From the NCBI GenBank assembly GCA_964549505.1, contig CAZJVD010000008.1, forward strand, positions 62,001 through 126,000: a stretch of DNA of 64,000 bases, in the 5' to 3' direction. Of this stretch, positions 43,888 through 53,281 are shown in pieces. The DNA comes from CAZJVD01 sp964549505 (lineage in GTDB: Bacteria > Bdellovibrionota > UBA1018 > CAZJVD01). The first letter of the stretch is position 1. The number at the start of each line of letters is the position of its first letter. The translations under genes and the position numbers were made by a program. The notes under the pieces are model-generated. The model was not told where the DNA came from. It saw only the letters and a program-made list of their open reading frames with translations, and did not search any database.

Positions 43888-44645
43888 TCCGATTGGGCAC
43901 GGTGAAGCGCTGGGTGAAGACATTCCTGGGTATTCCGCTTCCACCTGCCCTCAAACAACACGACCAGTACGCCTACCCGTTCACAAAACCGACGTACTTT
44001 GAAAGCCATGTTGGCGCCTCGTTTCTGGTTCTGGCCTGCGGCCCTACGATCGAAACCGAGTCCGAACAGGTTTTACGTTTCATTGAGCAAAACCGACCGA
44101 TTGTCATTGGCTGTAACCGTATCCCGAGCATCTACCGCCCGGACTATCACCTCTTTATCAATCGACGACGTCTTGCGAGTTACGTCCATGAAGTACACCC
44201 AGAAGCCAAACTCCTGATCGGAGCAACCATTCCAGAACCGATTGTACGCGGCCTGATCGGGGAACGTCCGTACCAGAAGGTCATGTTTCAATCTCACCAT
44301 CCCGGAAAACACGGTTTTTACCGAATGCAGGACGGAATCATCTACACCGAAGGATCAACGGTTGCGTTGATCGGCGCTGGCGTCGCGCTGGCCATGGGAG
44401 CTCGACAGATCCATATGGCGGGTTTGGACGGTTACCGTCACCTGGGCGGCGACAAACATTGGTATTCCGAGTCAATTACGAAAGACACGAACAAGATCAT
44501 GAAACGCGAGCGCATCATGGGCGAAGTCCTCGATGCGTTGGTGGTTCACGCACAAGCACGAAGCGTCGATTTTGGGATCATTACTTCAACCGGCTACCAC
44601 AAGTACTACCGCGGCAGCTCGCATGCCGCAGAAGCCAATATATAA
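43884..44645 (+). CDS. DUF115/MptE-like protein
   Basis: 253 residues from ATG at 43884 (ATGA overlap with the carbamoyltransferase). Contains F-L-V-L-A-C-G-P-T-I-E and V-I-G-C-N-R-I-P with Y-R-P-D-Y-H-L-F, the N-terminal pattern of DUF115/6-hydroxymethylpterin-pyrophosphokinase-like proteins. Such proteins are found in flagellin or surface glycosylation loci (Maf-like) as well as archaeal pterin synthesis. A glycosylation or nucleotide-sugar role fits the neighbours. Exact activity unknown. Confidence 0.6.
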   Translation: MIRLGTVKRWVKTFLGIPLPPALKQHDQYAYPFTKPTYFESHVGASFLVLACGPTIETESEQVLRFIEQNRPIVIGCNRIPSIYRPDYHLFINRRRLASYVHEVHPEAKLLIGATIPEPIVRGLIGERPYQKVMFQSHHPGKHGFYRMQDGIIYTEGSTVALIGAGVALAMGARQIHMAGLDGYRHLGGDKHWYSESITKDTNKIMKRERIMGEVLDALVVHAQARSVDFGIITSTGYHKYYRGSSHAAEANI

Positions 44646-44686
44646 CTTTGCCCGTGTATTAAATCTGTACTAAAACGAGGCTAGTC

Positions 44687-45469
44687 ATGGTCGCTGGACT
44701 CATCTTGGGAAAAAAGGGAAGTATTGGTTTTCCGGGGAAAAATCTTCATCCGATCCTCGGTCGGCCACTCGCTTGGTACCCGATGCAGACCGCGCTGCGT
44801 TCCGAACATCTGGATCGCCTTTTTCTGTCAACCGATGATCCTCGCTTGATGTCACTGGCTCAGAAGATCCGCTTCGAACACAAGTCGGTCGACATCATCG
44901 AGCGCCCCCCGCATCTGTGTACACCGACAGCACTCGGCGAAGACGCCTACGTCCACGGCTATCAAGAAATGTCGCGTCGACTCGGCTCAAAGCCCGATCT
45001 TCTTGCGCTGTTCTTTTGTAATGCGGCCACTTTCACCGTCGCACAACTCGATGAAGCGATCACTGCGCTTCGAAAGGACCCATCGTTGGATTCGGCGGTC
45101 ACGGTATCCCGATACAATATGTGGAGCCCGTTGCGCGCACGCCGTCGCAGCAGTGCCGGCATACTCGAACCCTTTGTTCCACTTGAAACCTTTGGCGATC
45201 CGAAGACGCTGAACTGTGATCGTGACAGCCAGGGCGATGTTCTCTACACGGATGTCTCAGTCTGTGTGATACGACCCGGAAACTTCGATCAGATCGAGTC
45301 GGGACTACTCCCGCAACGTTGGATGGGAAAACGTATTTATCCGATCGCTAACGAGGCCGGTCTTGATGTGGATTATGAGTGGCAGTTTCCCCAAGTCGAT
45401 TGGTGGTTACGAAAACGCGGCGGCTTCACAGACGCGTCGAGTGATGAAAGCAGGTTTCTCCAAACATGA
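44687..45469 (+). CDS. Acylneuraminate cytidylyltransferase-like CMP-sugar synthetase
   Basis: 260 residues. N-terminal GLILGKKGSIGFPGKNLHPILGRPL matches the CTP-binding loop of NeuA/KdsB-type enzymes (G-x-x-x-S-x-R/K-x-P-x-K-N). The Asp residues for metal are in FLSTDDPR and D-V-D-Y-E-W. It would activate a sugar acid or related compound as the CMP ester. A CGAGG site precedes the ATG. Its stop overlaps the next gene (ATGA). There is no NeuB/NeuC partner, so sialic acid is unlikely. Confidence 0.85.
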   Translation: MVAGLILGKKGSIGFPGKNLHPILGRPLAWYPMQTALRSEHLDRLFLSTDDPRLMSLAQKIRFEHKSVDIIERPPHLCTPTALGEDAYVHGYQEMSRRLGSKPDLLALFFCNAATFTVAQLDEAITALRKDPSLDSAVTVSRYNMWSPLRARRRSSAGILEPFVPLETFGDPKTLNCDRDSQGDVLYTDVSVCVIRPGNFDQIESGLLPQRWMGKRIYPIANEAGLDVDYEWQFPQVDWWLRKRGGFTDASSDESRFLQT

Positions 45470-46047
45470 CGCCGGAATACTACAAAAACTATGTTCAATC
45501 ACTGAGCCGAAGCTTAAGTGCAGCGGAAGCAACCACAGCTGATGGAACACGGCTTCAGCAGGAACAAGCTCTTGATCAGTGGATTGAACTCACAAAACGC
45601 ACGCACGGGATCGGCGGTTCAATCTTTTTTGTCGGCAATGGTGCTAGCGCGATGATGGCCAGCCACATGGCGTCCGACAGTTGCAAAACAGCCGGCTTGC
45701 GCACGATGGCTTTCAACGACGCCGCTCTCCTGACAGCGGTCAGTAACGATATCGCATACGAAGAGTCATTTGCTTTTCCACTTCGAGTTTTTGGTAAACC
45801 GGGCGACATCCTGATCACGATCTCCAGCTCTGGCGGATCTAAAAACATCTTAGCTGCGATTCGAGCCGCTCGCGAAAAGACACTCACAGTGATCACGCTC
45901 TCTGGAATGCGCGCGGACAACCCGTCTCGAACCTCGGGTGATCTCAACTTTTACATTCCGGCCACGTCCTACGGACATGTCGAATCAGCTCACCAGGCTC
46001 TCTTGCACTGCTGGCTCGATCGTTACGTCGAGGTAACGACATCGTGA
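45466..46047 (+). CDS. SIS-domain sugar isomerase, GmhA-like
   Basis: 193 residues, length and pattern of phosphoheptose isomerases: FFVGNGASAMMASHMASDS, LTAVSNDIAYEESF, ISSSGGSKNI and a C-terminal HQALLHCWLD. GmhA converts sedoheptulose 7-phosphate to D-glycero-D-manno-heptose 7-phosphate. No GmhB or HldE is near, so the substrate in this cluster may be different. Overlaps both neighbours (ATGA and GTGA), evidence for tight co-translation. Confidence 0.87.
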   Translation: MTPEYYKNYVQSLSRSLSAAEATTADGTRLQQEQALDQWIELTKRTHGIGGSIFFVGNGASAMMASHMASDSCKTAGLRTMAFNDAALLTAVSNDIAYEESFAFPLRVFGKPGDILITISSSGGSKNILAAIRAAREKTLTVITLSGMRADNPSRTSGDLNFYIPATSYGHVESAHQALLHCWLDRYVEVTTS

Positions 46048-47153
46048 GTGGTGCGGGTCACTCGACCAAACCGCTTACTGTCGGCATCGCAGGTTACGGC
46101 GTCGTTGGACAGCGACGCCATCACTTTATTAAGGAAGACCCGCGTTTAAAGTTAATTGGAATATCGGATCTGCTTTTTTCGTCGAACACCACGGTCTCGA
46201 GCGACGACGGTGTTCCTCGCTACCGCGACTATCGGGATGTACTCAAAGAGAAACCCGATCTCTTCTTTGTCTGTTTACCCAATAACGAAGCCCCGCGTGC
46301 CACGATCACGGCACTGGAGACGGGCTGTCACGTGTTCTGCGAAAAGCCCCCCGGTCGAACGGTCGGCGATATCCGAGAAGTCCGGAGCGTCGAAGCCAAA
46401 CATCCTCGACTGAAACTAAAATACGGTTTCAATCATCGTTACCATGAGTCCGTTCGGGAAGCGCTCAAGCTTGTTCAGTCTGGGACCCTTGGACGCGTCG
46501 TGAACTTGAGGGGAGTCTACGGAAAATCGGCGGTTATCAGCTGGCCACGCCCGCTCGTTTTACCTCCTGGCGATCCGAACGCCGGAAAGTATTGGCGCAC
46601 CGATCGCATGATGGCGGGCGGTGGAATTTTACTCGACCAAGGCATCCACATGGTCGACCTCATGCGAGCGTTTGCAGGTGAGTTCACCAACGTCAAAAGT
46701 TTCGTAAAGAACGACTTCTGGAATCACGATGTCGAGGACAACGCTTACGCAATCATGGAAACCAGTGATGGTGTCGTAGCCATGCTGCATTCGACTGCCA
46801 CACAGTGGAAACATCGTTTCTCTCTGGAGATTTTTTTATCGGAAGGCGCCGTGATCCTTTCCGGGATTCTTTCCGGGACACGATCTTACGGGCAAGAACA
46901 GCTCACGGTGCTTTACCGTGAGGACTCCGACGGCGGTAATCCAAAGGAACAAAGCACGACGTATATTCGTGACCCGTCTTGGAAAGACGAAATCACCGAT
47001 TTTGTCGATGCGATCGAGCGTGATTTACCGATTCAGGTCGGCTCCAGTCTCGATGCGCTGAAGTCGATGGAACTCGTCTATCGGATATACCGAGCCGACG
47101 ATTCGTGGCGCGCGAAGTTTCCGGTGGGAGCCGAGTCCGATGTTCGAAGTTAA
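46044..47153 (+). CDS. Gfo/Idh/MocA-family oxidoreductase
   Basis: 369 residues from GTG at 46044. Rossmann motif VGIAGYGVVGQRRH, then VFCEKPPGRT (the E-K-P motif) and a C-terminal substrate domain with GGGILLDQGIHMVDLMRAF (catalytic His region D-x-G-x-H). NAD(P)-dependent oxidation/reduction of a sugar, sugar acid or inositol. Next to the AroB-like cyclase it could handle a cyclitol, as inositol dehydrogenases do. The stop is 14 bp inside the next gene. Confidence 0.87.
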   Translation: MSGAGHSTKPLTVGIAGYGVVGQRRHHFIKEDPRLKLIGISDLLFSSNTTVSSDDGVPRYRDYRDVLKEKPDLFFVCLPNNEAPRATITALETGCHVFCEKPPGRTVGDIREVRSVEAKHPRLKLKYGFNHRYHESVREALKLVQSGTLGRVVNLRGVYGKSAVISWPRPLVLPPGDPNAGKYWRTDRMMAGGGILLDQGIHMVDLMRAFAGEFTNVKSFVKNDFWNHDVEDNAYAIMETSDGVVAMLHSTATQWKHRFSLEIFLSEGAVILSGILSGTRSYGQEQLTVLYREDSDGGNPKEQSTTYIRDPSWKDEITDFVDAIERDLPIQVGSSLDALKSMELVYRIYRADDSWRAKFPVGAESDVRS

Positions 47154-48222
47154 GTCGTATCGCGGATCCTATGCCGTTCAGTCGATCTCGGACATCGCCG
47201 AGATAGCTCGATCGCTCGAGTCCGAGCGACGTTCTGTGCATTTGATCATCGACACTCGCGTACAAGAGCTGCACGGGGCTCTTCTCGAGCCGATTGTACG
47301 ATTTGCACACTCTGCTCAGACGATCACAGCAACCGAGTCGAACAAGGACTTCGACCAGATGGGCGCGGTCATTGAACGTCTCTTAGAGCACGGCGTTCGT
47401 CGCGATCATCTCTTACTCGCCGTCGGCGGCGGGATCATCGAAGACATCACATGCTTTGTGGCGTCGGTTCTCTTTCGCGGTGTCGCATGGGACTTCCTAC
47501 CGACGACCCTACTCGCACAGGCCGACTCGTGTATTGGCTCTAAAAGCTCGATTAACTTTGGAAAGGCTAAGAATCTCATCGGAACATTTTTTCCGCCGCG
47601 ACGGGTGTGGATGCATGCGCCGTTTCTGAAAACGCTCACAAACGCCGAGATGCTTTCGGGCCTTGGGGAAATTCTCAAAGTTCATATTCTCGATGGACCT
47701 ACTTCGTACGATCGTATTGCCGATGTCTACGATCGCTTACTCACCGATCCCGCGAAGCTACAAAATGCCACGATCGAGTCGCTCAAGATCAAACGTCGCT
47801 TTATTGAGACCGACGAATTCGACACGGGCGTACGCAACCTTCTCAACTATGGACATAGCTTTGGTCACGCGATTGAAGCGGCCACGGATTTCAAGATTCC
47901 GCACGGCATCGCGATCACGATCGGGATGGATGTCGCGAACTGGATCGCGCGCGAACGAGGACTTCTCAGTGCAAAGACTTACGATCATCTTCACCGCGGC
48001 CTCAAAGCGAATTTTGGAGATGCTTCAGGCGTGACGATCCCGCTCGATGCGTTTTTTGCAGCGCTTTCGAAAGACAAGAAAAACACGTCCCAGTCGCTGC
48101 AACTGATTTTACTCCATGAGGCCGACACAGGAGAAGACTGGGCGGCCGAGAAAACCGCGATCGCCCTTGATGATCGTTTTCGATCCGAATGTGCTGCTTA
48201 TTTTAAGAAGGAGACAGCGTGA
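47140..48222 (+). CDS. AroB-like sugar-phosphate cyclase (dehydroquinate synthase family)
   Basis: 360 residues. NAD motif VGGGIIEDITCFVAS, PTTLLAQADS, zinc ligands Glu in LGEILK and His in YGHSFGHAIE and PHGIAITIG. In true DHQ synthases the loop reads D-S-S-V-G-G-K-T-x-I-N; here it is DSCIGSKSSINFGKAKN, an altered active-site loop. Relatives with altered loops cyclise other sugar phosphates (2-epi-5-epi-valiolone or 2-deoxy-scyllo-inosose synthases). The altered loop and gene company point to a cyclitol product rather than the shikimate pathway; this is inference. Confidence 0.82.
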   Translation: MFEVKSYRGSYAVQSISDIAEIARSLESERRSVHLIIDTRVQELHGALLEPIVRFAHSAQTITATESNKDFDQMGAVIERLLEHGVRRDHLLLAVGGGIIEDITCFVASVLFRGVAWDFLPTTLLAQADSCIGSKSSINFGKAKNLIGTFFPPRRVWMHAPFLKTLTNAEMLSGLGEILKVHILDGPTSYDRIADVYDRLLTDPAKLQNATIESLKIKRRFIETDEFDTGVRNLLNYGHSFGHAIEAATDFKIPHGIAITIGMDVANWIARERGLLSAKTYDHLHRGLKANFGDASGVTIPLDAFFAALSKDKKNTSQSLQLILLHEADTGEDWAAEKTAIALDDRFRSECAAYFKKETA

Positions 48223-48267
48223 GTGCTCGGTCCCGAGGTAGCGGGCAACATCGGGCCACGTCGGGAA

Positions 48268-49029
48268 CTACCCCATCCACATTCCGCCGTTCACTTCGAG
48301 TGTCTCACCGACGATATAGCTCGCTTGCGCCGAAGCTAAGAACAACACAGCGCTAGCAACTTCATCGGGCGTACCTTCGCGACGAATCGGAATGCTTTCT
48401 AAAAGTTTCAGGCGAAGCTCAGCGGGCGTAAACCGATCGTGCAACGGCGTCGTGATCACTCCTGGCGAGACAGCATTGACGCCGATACCAAACCCAACCA
48501 ATTCTTTTGCGAGACTCTTCGTAAGCGCCGACAGCCCACCCTTTGAAGCAGCGTAGTGCCCCACTCCCCCACCACCGCCCATACGCGCTGCAATCGATGT
48601 CACGTTGACAATACGTCCGGACTGCTGACTCTTCATGACGGGAATCACAGCCTGCGAACAGAGAAACGCGCCTTTAAGATTCGTGTCCAAACACGCATCC
48701 CAGAGCACTTCGCTCATGGTTTCGAGCGGACGGCGTTCCACGATCGACCCAGCATTATTGACCAGAACATCGACGCGTTTGGATGTGCTTAGGATTTTTT
48801 CAAACATTGCACGCACCTGCACGGCCTGTGCGACGTCGGCTTGCACTGTTGCGGACTTCCCACCAGACTTGATCATCTCGATCGAAAGTGCGTTCGCGGC
48901 TTCTGCGTTCTGATGGTAGTGGACCCATACAAAAGCGCCGCTGCTCGCGAAACTGCGGGCCACGGCCGCACCAATACCGCTGCTCGCACCCGTTACAACG
49001 ACGACTTTGTCATCAAATCGAATATCCAT
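48268..49029 (-). CDS. SDR-family oxidoreductase, FabG-like
   Basis: 253 residues. TGASSGIGAAVARSF cofactor motif, NNAG, catalytic Ser in VTSIAA and YAASKGG (Tyr-x-x-x-Lys), and a C-terminal GETLEVNGG. Typical NAD(P)-dependent short-chain dehydrogenase such as 3-oxoacyl-ACP reductase or a sugar dehydrogenase. It is convergent with the cyclase gene, and its start overlaps the GMC oxidoreductase stop by one base (TAATG), so the two are one unit. Confidence 0.9.
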   Translation of the reverse strand: MDIRFDDKVVVVTGASSGIGAAVARSFASSGAFVWVHYHQNAEAANALSIEMIKSGGKSATVQADVAQAVQVRAMFEKILSTSKRVDVLVNNAGSIVERRPLETMSEVLWDACLDTNLKGAFLCSQAVIPVMKSQQSGRIVNVTSIAARMGGGGGVGHYAASKGGLSALTKSLAKELVGFGIGVNAVSPGVITTPLHDRFTPAELRLKLLESIPIRREGTPDEVASAVLFLASAQASYIVGETLEVNGGMWMG

Positions 49030-50882
49030 TAGAACGACAACCTTGGTTTCCCACGAAGACCGAAGTTACAGCCATCCCGCGGAAGCGGCGGCATGATCGG
49101 CGTGGGTGGAGCACGATCGCTAGCAAAATGAGCGAGATTCCGTTCAGCTAAAGCGGTGATGGTCGCAAGTGGAGGCGCCCCCAAGGATCGCGGAATCATG
49201 GCGGCATCGACGACATAGAGACCCGGATAAACGCCACCGTTTGGATCAAACACCTGGCCGCGATGATTGACCACACCGCGACTCACATCCGATCCCATCG
49301 GCGCGCCACCGAGAGGATGCGTGGTCTGAAGCTTACCTCTGAAAAGTGTAGTACGCGGATTGGGGACATACACGCCGCCCATTCGTGCAGCGTATTCCTG
49401 CATTTTCTGTTCAATGTACTCGAACGACCGCTCACGATCGATATCGGGCCACTCAACGTACATCCCTCCATCACCCAAAACATACCGACCACCCGACGAA
49501 TCGTGTCCACACGCTAGCAGCAACATCGAGTGCGCGAGCGCACCCTTCGCCCCTGGGTAAGATGCGATCAGATCGGCACCCGCTCGTTCCATACCGTCCC
49601 AATCGGCGGTCATCACTGTCGGGAGCCCGAATGCTGCCGCAAGCGCGCGAGCCGCAGTCGGAGCAAGCGCCGTAGGAATAGATCCGTCCAGCAACACAAA
49701 CTGTTCCTCGATGGGAGAACCGGGTTCACCGTACTGCGCGTAAGCCGTGATCGTGGGGCCAACTGGCCGCGACGGCGGCGCGAGAGACGAAGACGCTTCG
49801 GCCGCAGCGACGTTTGTAAAAGTACCGCTGTTGTAGACAAACCCCAGCTTGTCGCCATTGGCTGAAACACCTGACCCGATACGATCTGAAAGCTCCAAAC
49901 CATTTTCGCGCGACTCGAGCAGAATCCTTGTCGTCCCAGCCGAACCGGCTCCGAGAAACACATGGTCAGCTGTCACGACCTTTTGTGTGTAGTACAGAAA
50001 ACTTGAACGATCGTAGACTTTCAGATGAACACGCCACGGTGCCTTTGCGGTACGCCCGACATACTCAACGAACGCTACTTCTACGCGTGTGTAGACTTCT
50101 GCTCCCATGTCTTTGGCGCACGGAAGATAGTTTGTCGTCGTAGAATTTTTAGCTCCGACATTGCATCCACCACAACAGTTCCCGCAGTTCGTACACGCAT
50201 GCTGCTGAACGCCGAAGCGCATAAACCCCTCGGTATGATTGATATTGAGCGTGAGTTCGCCTTGAGGGAGACCCGGTTCGACGTTTGCCAGATGCGCTGC
50301 TGTCTTTGGAAGCGATCGTGTGTTCTCACCCAATGTCGGGCGCAGCATCGACTCCGCACGATCAAAGTACTCACTGAGCTGTCCGGATTGAAAGTCGCGA
50401 CGTATTTCCTCAGGCCATTCGGGTTGCCGCCACACGATTTCGGCAGGCCTCATGGTGATGGCCGCATTCAAAAGAGATGTTCCGCCGAGACCACTTGCGC
50501 CTATGACATCAAGGTCTGCTTTAAACGGAGCTTTCGTCGCATCCAAGAATCCGAGAGGGTTGATACGCGATCGCATGTCCAAAGCAAGATCGGCAAGACT
50601 TTCGGGGAACTCTCCCGGAAGAATCTCACGACCGCGTTCAAACACGGCAACACCCTCACGAAGAATCTCGGTCGCACTCATGCCTTCGGTCACCCGCAAT
50701 GCTGCGACGCTGGCTCCGTAGCCCGATCCGACGACAATCGTACCGTAATGCGACCGCATACGATCCAAGGGATCCGACAAAACGCGATGACCGGACCAGT
50801 GCAGAGGCGGAGGGTCCGCAAGTGAAGAAAACGAAAGAAAAATGAGACTGAGAAAACTCCACCCAAACCGGAAAGTGACCAC
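49029..50882 (-). CDS. Exported GMC-family oxidoreductase, cholesterol-oxidase-like
   Basis: 617 residues. N-terminal hydrophobic segment (about 5-22) predicts export. FAD motif VVGSGYGASVAALR, then a Cys cluster C-T-N-C-G-N-C-C-G-G-C-N-V-G-A-K (about 228-245), typical of the ferredoxin-like GMC branch. The C-terminus has THPLGGAPMG and PGLYVVDAAMIP with A-T-I-T-A-L-A-E-R, the closing GMC signature. Oxidises an alcohol using FAD; the substrate is unknown. Translationally coupled to the SDR gene, which might take its product. Confidence 0.87.
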   Translation of the reverse strand: MVTFRFGWSFLSLIFLSFSSLADPPPLHWSGHRVLSDPLDRMRSHYGTIVVGSGYGASVAALRVTEGMSATEILREGVAVFERGREILPGEFPESLADLALDMRSRINPLGFLDATKAPFKADLDVIGASGLGGTSLLNAAITMRPAEIVWRQPEWPEEIRRDFQSGQLSEYFDRAESMLRPTLGENTRSLPKTAAHLANVEPGLPQGELTLNINHTEGFMRFGVQQHACTNCGNCCGGCNVGAKNSTTTNYLPCAKDMGAEVYTRVEVAFVEYVGRTAKAPWRVHLKVYDRSSFLYYTQKVVTADHVFLGAGSAGTTRILLESRENGLELSDRIGSGVSANGDKLGFVYNSGTFTNVAAAEASSSLAPPSRPVGPTITAYAQYGEPGSPIEEQFVLLDGSIPTALAPTAARALAAAFGLPTVMTADWDGMERAGADLIASYPGAKGALAHSMLLLACGHDSSGGRYVLGDGGMYVEWPDIDRERSFEYIEQKMQEYAARMGGVYVPNPRTTLFRGKLQTTHPLGGAPMGSDVSRGVVNHRGQVFDPNGGVYPGLYVVDAAMIPRSLGAPPLATITALAERNLAHFASDRAPPTPIMPPLPRDGCNFGLRGKPRLSF

Positions 50883-50917
50883 GGCGTGTTGTTAACACGA
50901 ACCCCCGTGGTCGAGAA

Positions 50918-51205
50918 CTAGGACTTCTTGGGAGCGAGCTCGCGAGGACATTCGCCTGAAGAATGCCCGCAACAGGAGAAACAAGCTCCAAACCCCCGCC
51001 GTTTCATCGCCACGAAAGGCGCCAAGAGCGCGACGATAGCGATCAGAGCGACGAGCGTCTGCCAGAACTTAATGGCTTTGAGCCGCGTGAACGCGACCAA
51101 TACGTGGTTCCACGCAAGCGTGACCAAGCCTGAAGTCGTGAGCAACCAAACTGCGGTTGCACCCAACCACCAACACCCTCCACCATGAGAACAATCGTGA
51201 TTCAT
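50918..51205 (-). CDS. Small His/Cys-rich membrane protein
   Basis: 95 residues with two hydrophobic segments (about 11-33 and 46-66), an N-terminal H-D-C-S-H-G-G-G-C-W-W and a C-terminal C-F-S-C-C-G-H-S-S-G-E-C. Cys/His at both ends suggest a metal or redox role. An antisense frame covers part of the same span but is Arg/Ser rich and shows no fold. It is 36 bp from the GMC gene start, same strand. Family not recognised. Confidence 0.55.
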   Translation of the reverse strand: MNHDCSHGGGCWWLGATAVWLLTTSGLVTLAWNHVLVAFTRLKAIKFWQTLVALIAIVALLAPFVAMKRRGFGACFSCCGHSSGECPRELAPKKS

Positions 51206-51361
51206 ATCAAAGAGTTTAACATCGAAACGAGATGGGGGTTACCGATCATACGAATAGGCAGAATAGGCGACCGGGCCACCGGACCAGTTCGCCGACCGGT
51301 GTTCCCGGTGTCCATTGACGCATATAATCAATTATGCTACCCCCTAGCCTGAGGCTTGTGC

Positions 51362-52312
51362 ATGAACACTTCGTACGTTCTGGTTCTCTTTTTAGTCGCG
51401 GGAACCTACATGGGTTTAGCTTCGTCCTCACCTTGGGCTTCCTCTTCGGCTTTACCAGGCGACGACCGATCGGCGATCAGAGATTCGGACCTGGAAAGAC
51501 AGTTCGATCGGACTCCACCCCAACAGATGGCTGGCGGGACTGCTAACGACTTGAACAAATGTCATCGCGCTCTCGCAGCTGCTGGGTACTCGCGTTTGCT
51601 TGTGGGTTTGGAACGCGACAAGGGTGATTCTCGGCGGTACTCCGCTACTTTGCACTACGAAATACGTCTACCCTGGAACTCTCGGCGACTGATTCGCGTC
51701 AAGGTGAAGGGTCAGGTACTTCCGCCGCAACAGAAGCACTTCAGTATCGACAGCATTGAGAGAAGAGACTACGGCGTTGTTGGGAAAGCTTTTGATCCGG
51801 ATTCCTTTGACCGCGACCTCGCCGTAACTCAGAAAGACAGAGAAGCCTTCCAAGACCATGTTTCCGTAGTGGCGACAGAGTTGTTTGTTATTTACGGAGA
51901 GACCCCCGGGTTTAAAACGCTGAGAGTTATTGAGGATCCAGTACCCTATATTCAGATCATTTTTGAACTGGGCAGCCAAGAAGAGACGCTTCTATCCAGC
52001 GACTTTAAGGGAGTGCGCGTAGTCGCCACTTCGGAAGACTCGGCGTCACCGTCTTTTGCTTACAACAAACTGGGCGGCACACTGAGAGGGTCGATCGACT
52101 ACCTAAAGACTCTTCCTGACAGGGACTCGCGACTAAGGAAATGGGGCAACAGGTATTTCCTAAAAGTAACCGTGAGCGATCCCTCGATCGCGTCTGAGTA
52201 CCGCCTTAAGAGAAAGGAAGATGGCACCTTTCGGGCGTTTTGGTCGCTTCGAATGATCGATGAGTATTCCCGAAATCACGGCATCTTGCGTATTGAACCG
52301 GTTGAGAACTGA
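51362..52312 (+). CDS. Secreted hypothetical protein
   Basis: 316 residues from ATG at 51362 (TGAGG upstream); a TTG six bases earlier is less likely. Signal peptide about 1-20 (VLVLFLVAGTYMGLASS). The mature part is charged, beta/alpha mixed, ending EPVEN; one Cys. Not recognised. It opens the accessory block that runs to the tRNA-Leu element. Confidence 0.6.
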   Translation: MNTSYVLVLFLVAGTYMGLASSSPWASSSALPGDDRSAIRDSDLERQFDRTPPQQMAGGTANDLNKCHRALAAAGYSRLLVGLERDKGDSRRYSATLHYEIRLPWNSRRLIRVKVKGQVLPPQQKHFSIDSIERRDYGVVGKAFDPDSFDRDLAVTQKDREAFQDHVSVVATELFVIYGETPGFKTLRVIEDPVPYIQIIFELGSQEETLLSSDFKGVRVVATSEDSASPSFAYNKLGGTLRGSIDYLKTLPDRDSRLRKWGNRYFLKVTVSDPSIASEYRLKRKEDGTFRAFWSLRMIDEYSRNHGILRIEPVEN

Positions 52313-52496
52313 GGTCGTCTGGAGTGCAAACGGTTCGCAAGAACGGTCGTCACCTTCTGCTGCTCGTTCTGCTACCTGCGGTAAGATCGAAGCGAGCAGC
52401 ACTTCCTCCAAGCACCTCCGCCGGACCATGTGGTTTTTTACATGGTGTCTCGAAACAGATGCTTCACGCTCGCATTTATGATACATAGCGTTGTAC

Positions 52497-53066
52497 ATGA
52501 ACGATCGGATTTCATCTCTAAAAGCCCTGGCTTCGGCTTGCGCCGTGCTGCTTCTTCCTTGGACCGTCCTGGCCGGGGAACGCATCCTACCGAAAACTGT
52601 TCAAGAACTCGTTAGCTATCTGACATCCAATCAATGGCTCATTGTCGACACCCTTGTCGGGATACCAGAAAGAAAAAGGTTCACGTCGACTGAACTGGCA
52701 AAGAGTGTCCTGGTCGAACAACGAGAGATTCCAAGATATCTCGAGCAGCTATCCCTAAAAGGCCATCAATGTAAATGGAATGGGATTCAGCTTCCGAGTC
52801 ACGGCCCTTCTGCCGGAGGACCCGTGACCACGGTGATCTATGGGTTCAAAGAATCTGAAGAATCTATAGAGCACCGGGACCTCCTGTATATTTTTTTTGA
52901 GCATATCGACCCCAAACGTAGCCGTCGAAACCCAGGAAGCGCATCAGTTCAGCCATATCTGATGATCAGGGGCGTCCGGATTTCGGCTTGCGACGGCGGC
53001 CTATCGACTTCAGGGAACGCTCCCGCACCGGATTCTGAACAAAGCCCAGCGTCACCGCTCGACTGA
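52497..53066 (+). CDS. Secreted hypothetical protein
   Basis: 189 residues from ATG at 52497. Signal peptide about 1-27 (ALASACAVLLLPWTVLAGE). The mature region has two Cys likely forming a disulfide and a Pro/Ser-rich tail. Not recognised. A 7-bp ACCATGT/ACATGGT hairpin with a T-rich loop (52425-52446) lies upstream, after the preceding secreted protein gene. Confidence 0.55.
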   Translation: MNDRISSLKALASACAVLLLPWTVLAGERILPKTVQELVSYLTSNQWLIVDTLVGIPERKRFTSTELAKSVLVEQREIPRYLEQLSLKGHQCKWNGIQLPSHGPSAGGPVTTVIYGFKESEESIEHRDLLYIFFEHIDPKRSRRNPGSASVQPYLMIRGVRISACDGGLSTSGNAPAPDSEQSPASPLD

Positions 53067-53246
53067 GAATCCAGACGCGCTGAAGACTTCTGAATAATTG
53101 TTGATAATTTTGGTTACATTACCTGCCTTGGAAGAACGGGTAAGATCTTTAGAGAGCAAATAAACGCCTCGCAAGTCCCCCACGAGGTCGCGCCCGGACG
53201 TTCGTTTTTGAGCAAACTAGACTCAAACTAGCATCTGTTAAATATT

Positions 53247-53271
53247 TACCACATTTAAATGCAATGTGGTA
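53247..53271. promoter_or_regulatory. Palindromic operator of AbiE-like toxin-antitoxin operon
   Basis: TACCACATT (53247-53255) and AATGTGGTA (53263-53271) are a perfect 9-bp inverted repeat with a 7-nt loop, just before the antitoxin start. AbiEi antitoxins are known to repress their own operon by binding inverted repeats near the promoter. The ATG at 53264 lies within this site. Confidence 0.65.
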
Positions 53272-53281
53272 TGTTTTTAAC

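Noticed and set aside
50025..50825. 266-codon plus-strand frame opposite the GMC oxidoreductase
   Set aside because: The minus strand carries all GMC motifs; the antisense frame has random-like composition.
52425..52446. Terminator after the secreted protein at 51362
   Set aside because: A 7-bp hairpin with the T run in the loop rather than after the stem; not convincing as an intrinsic terminator.
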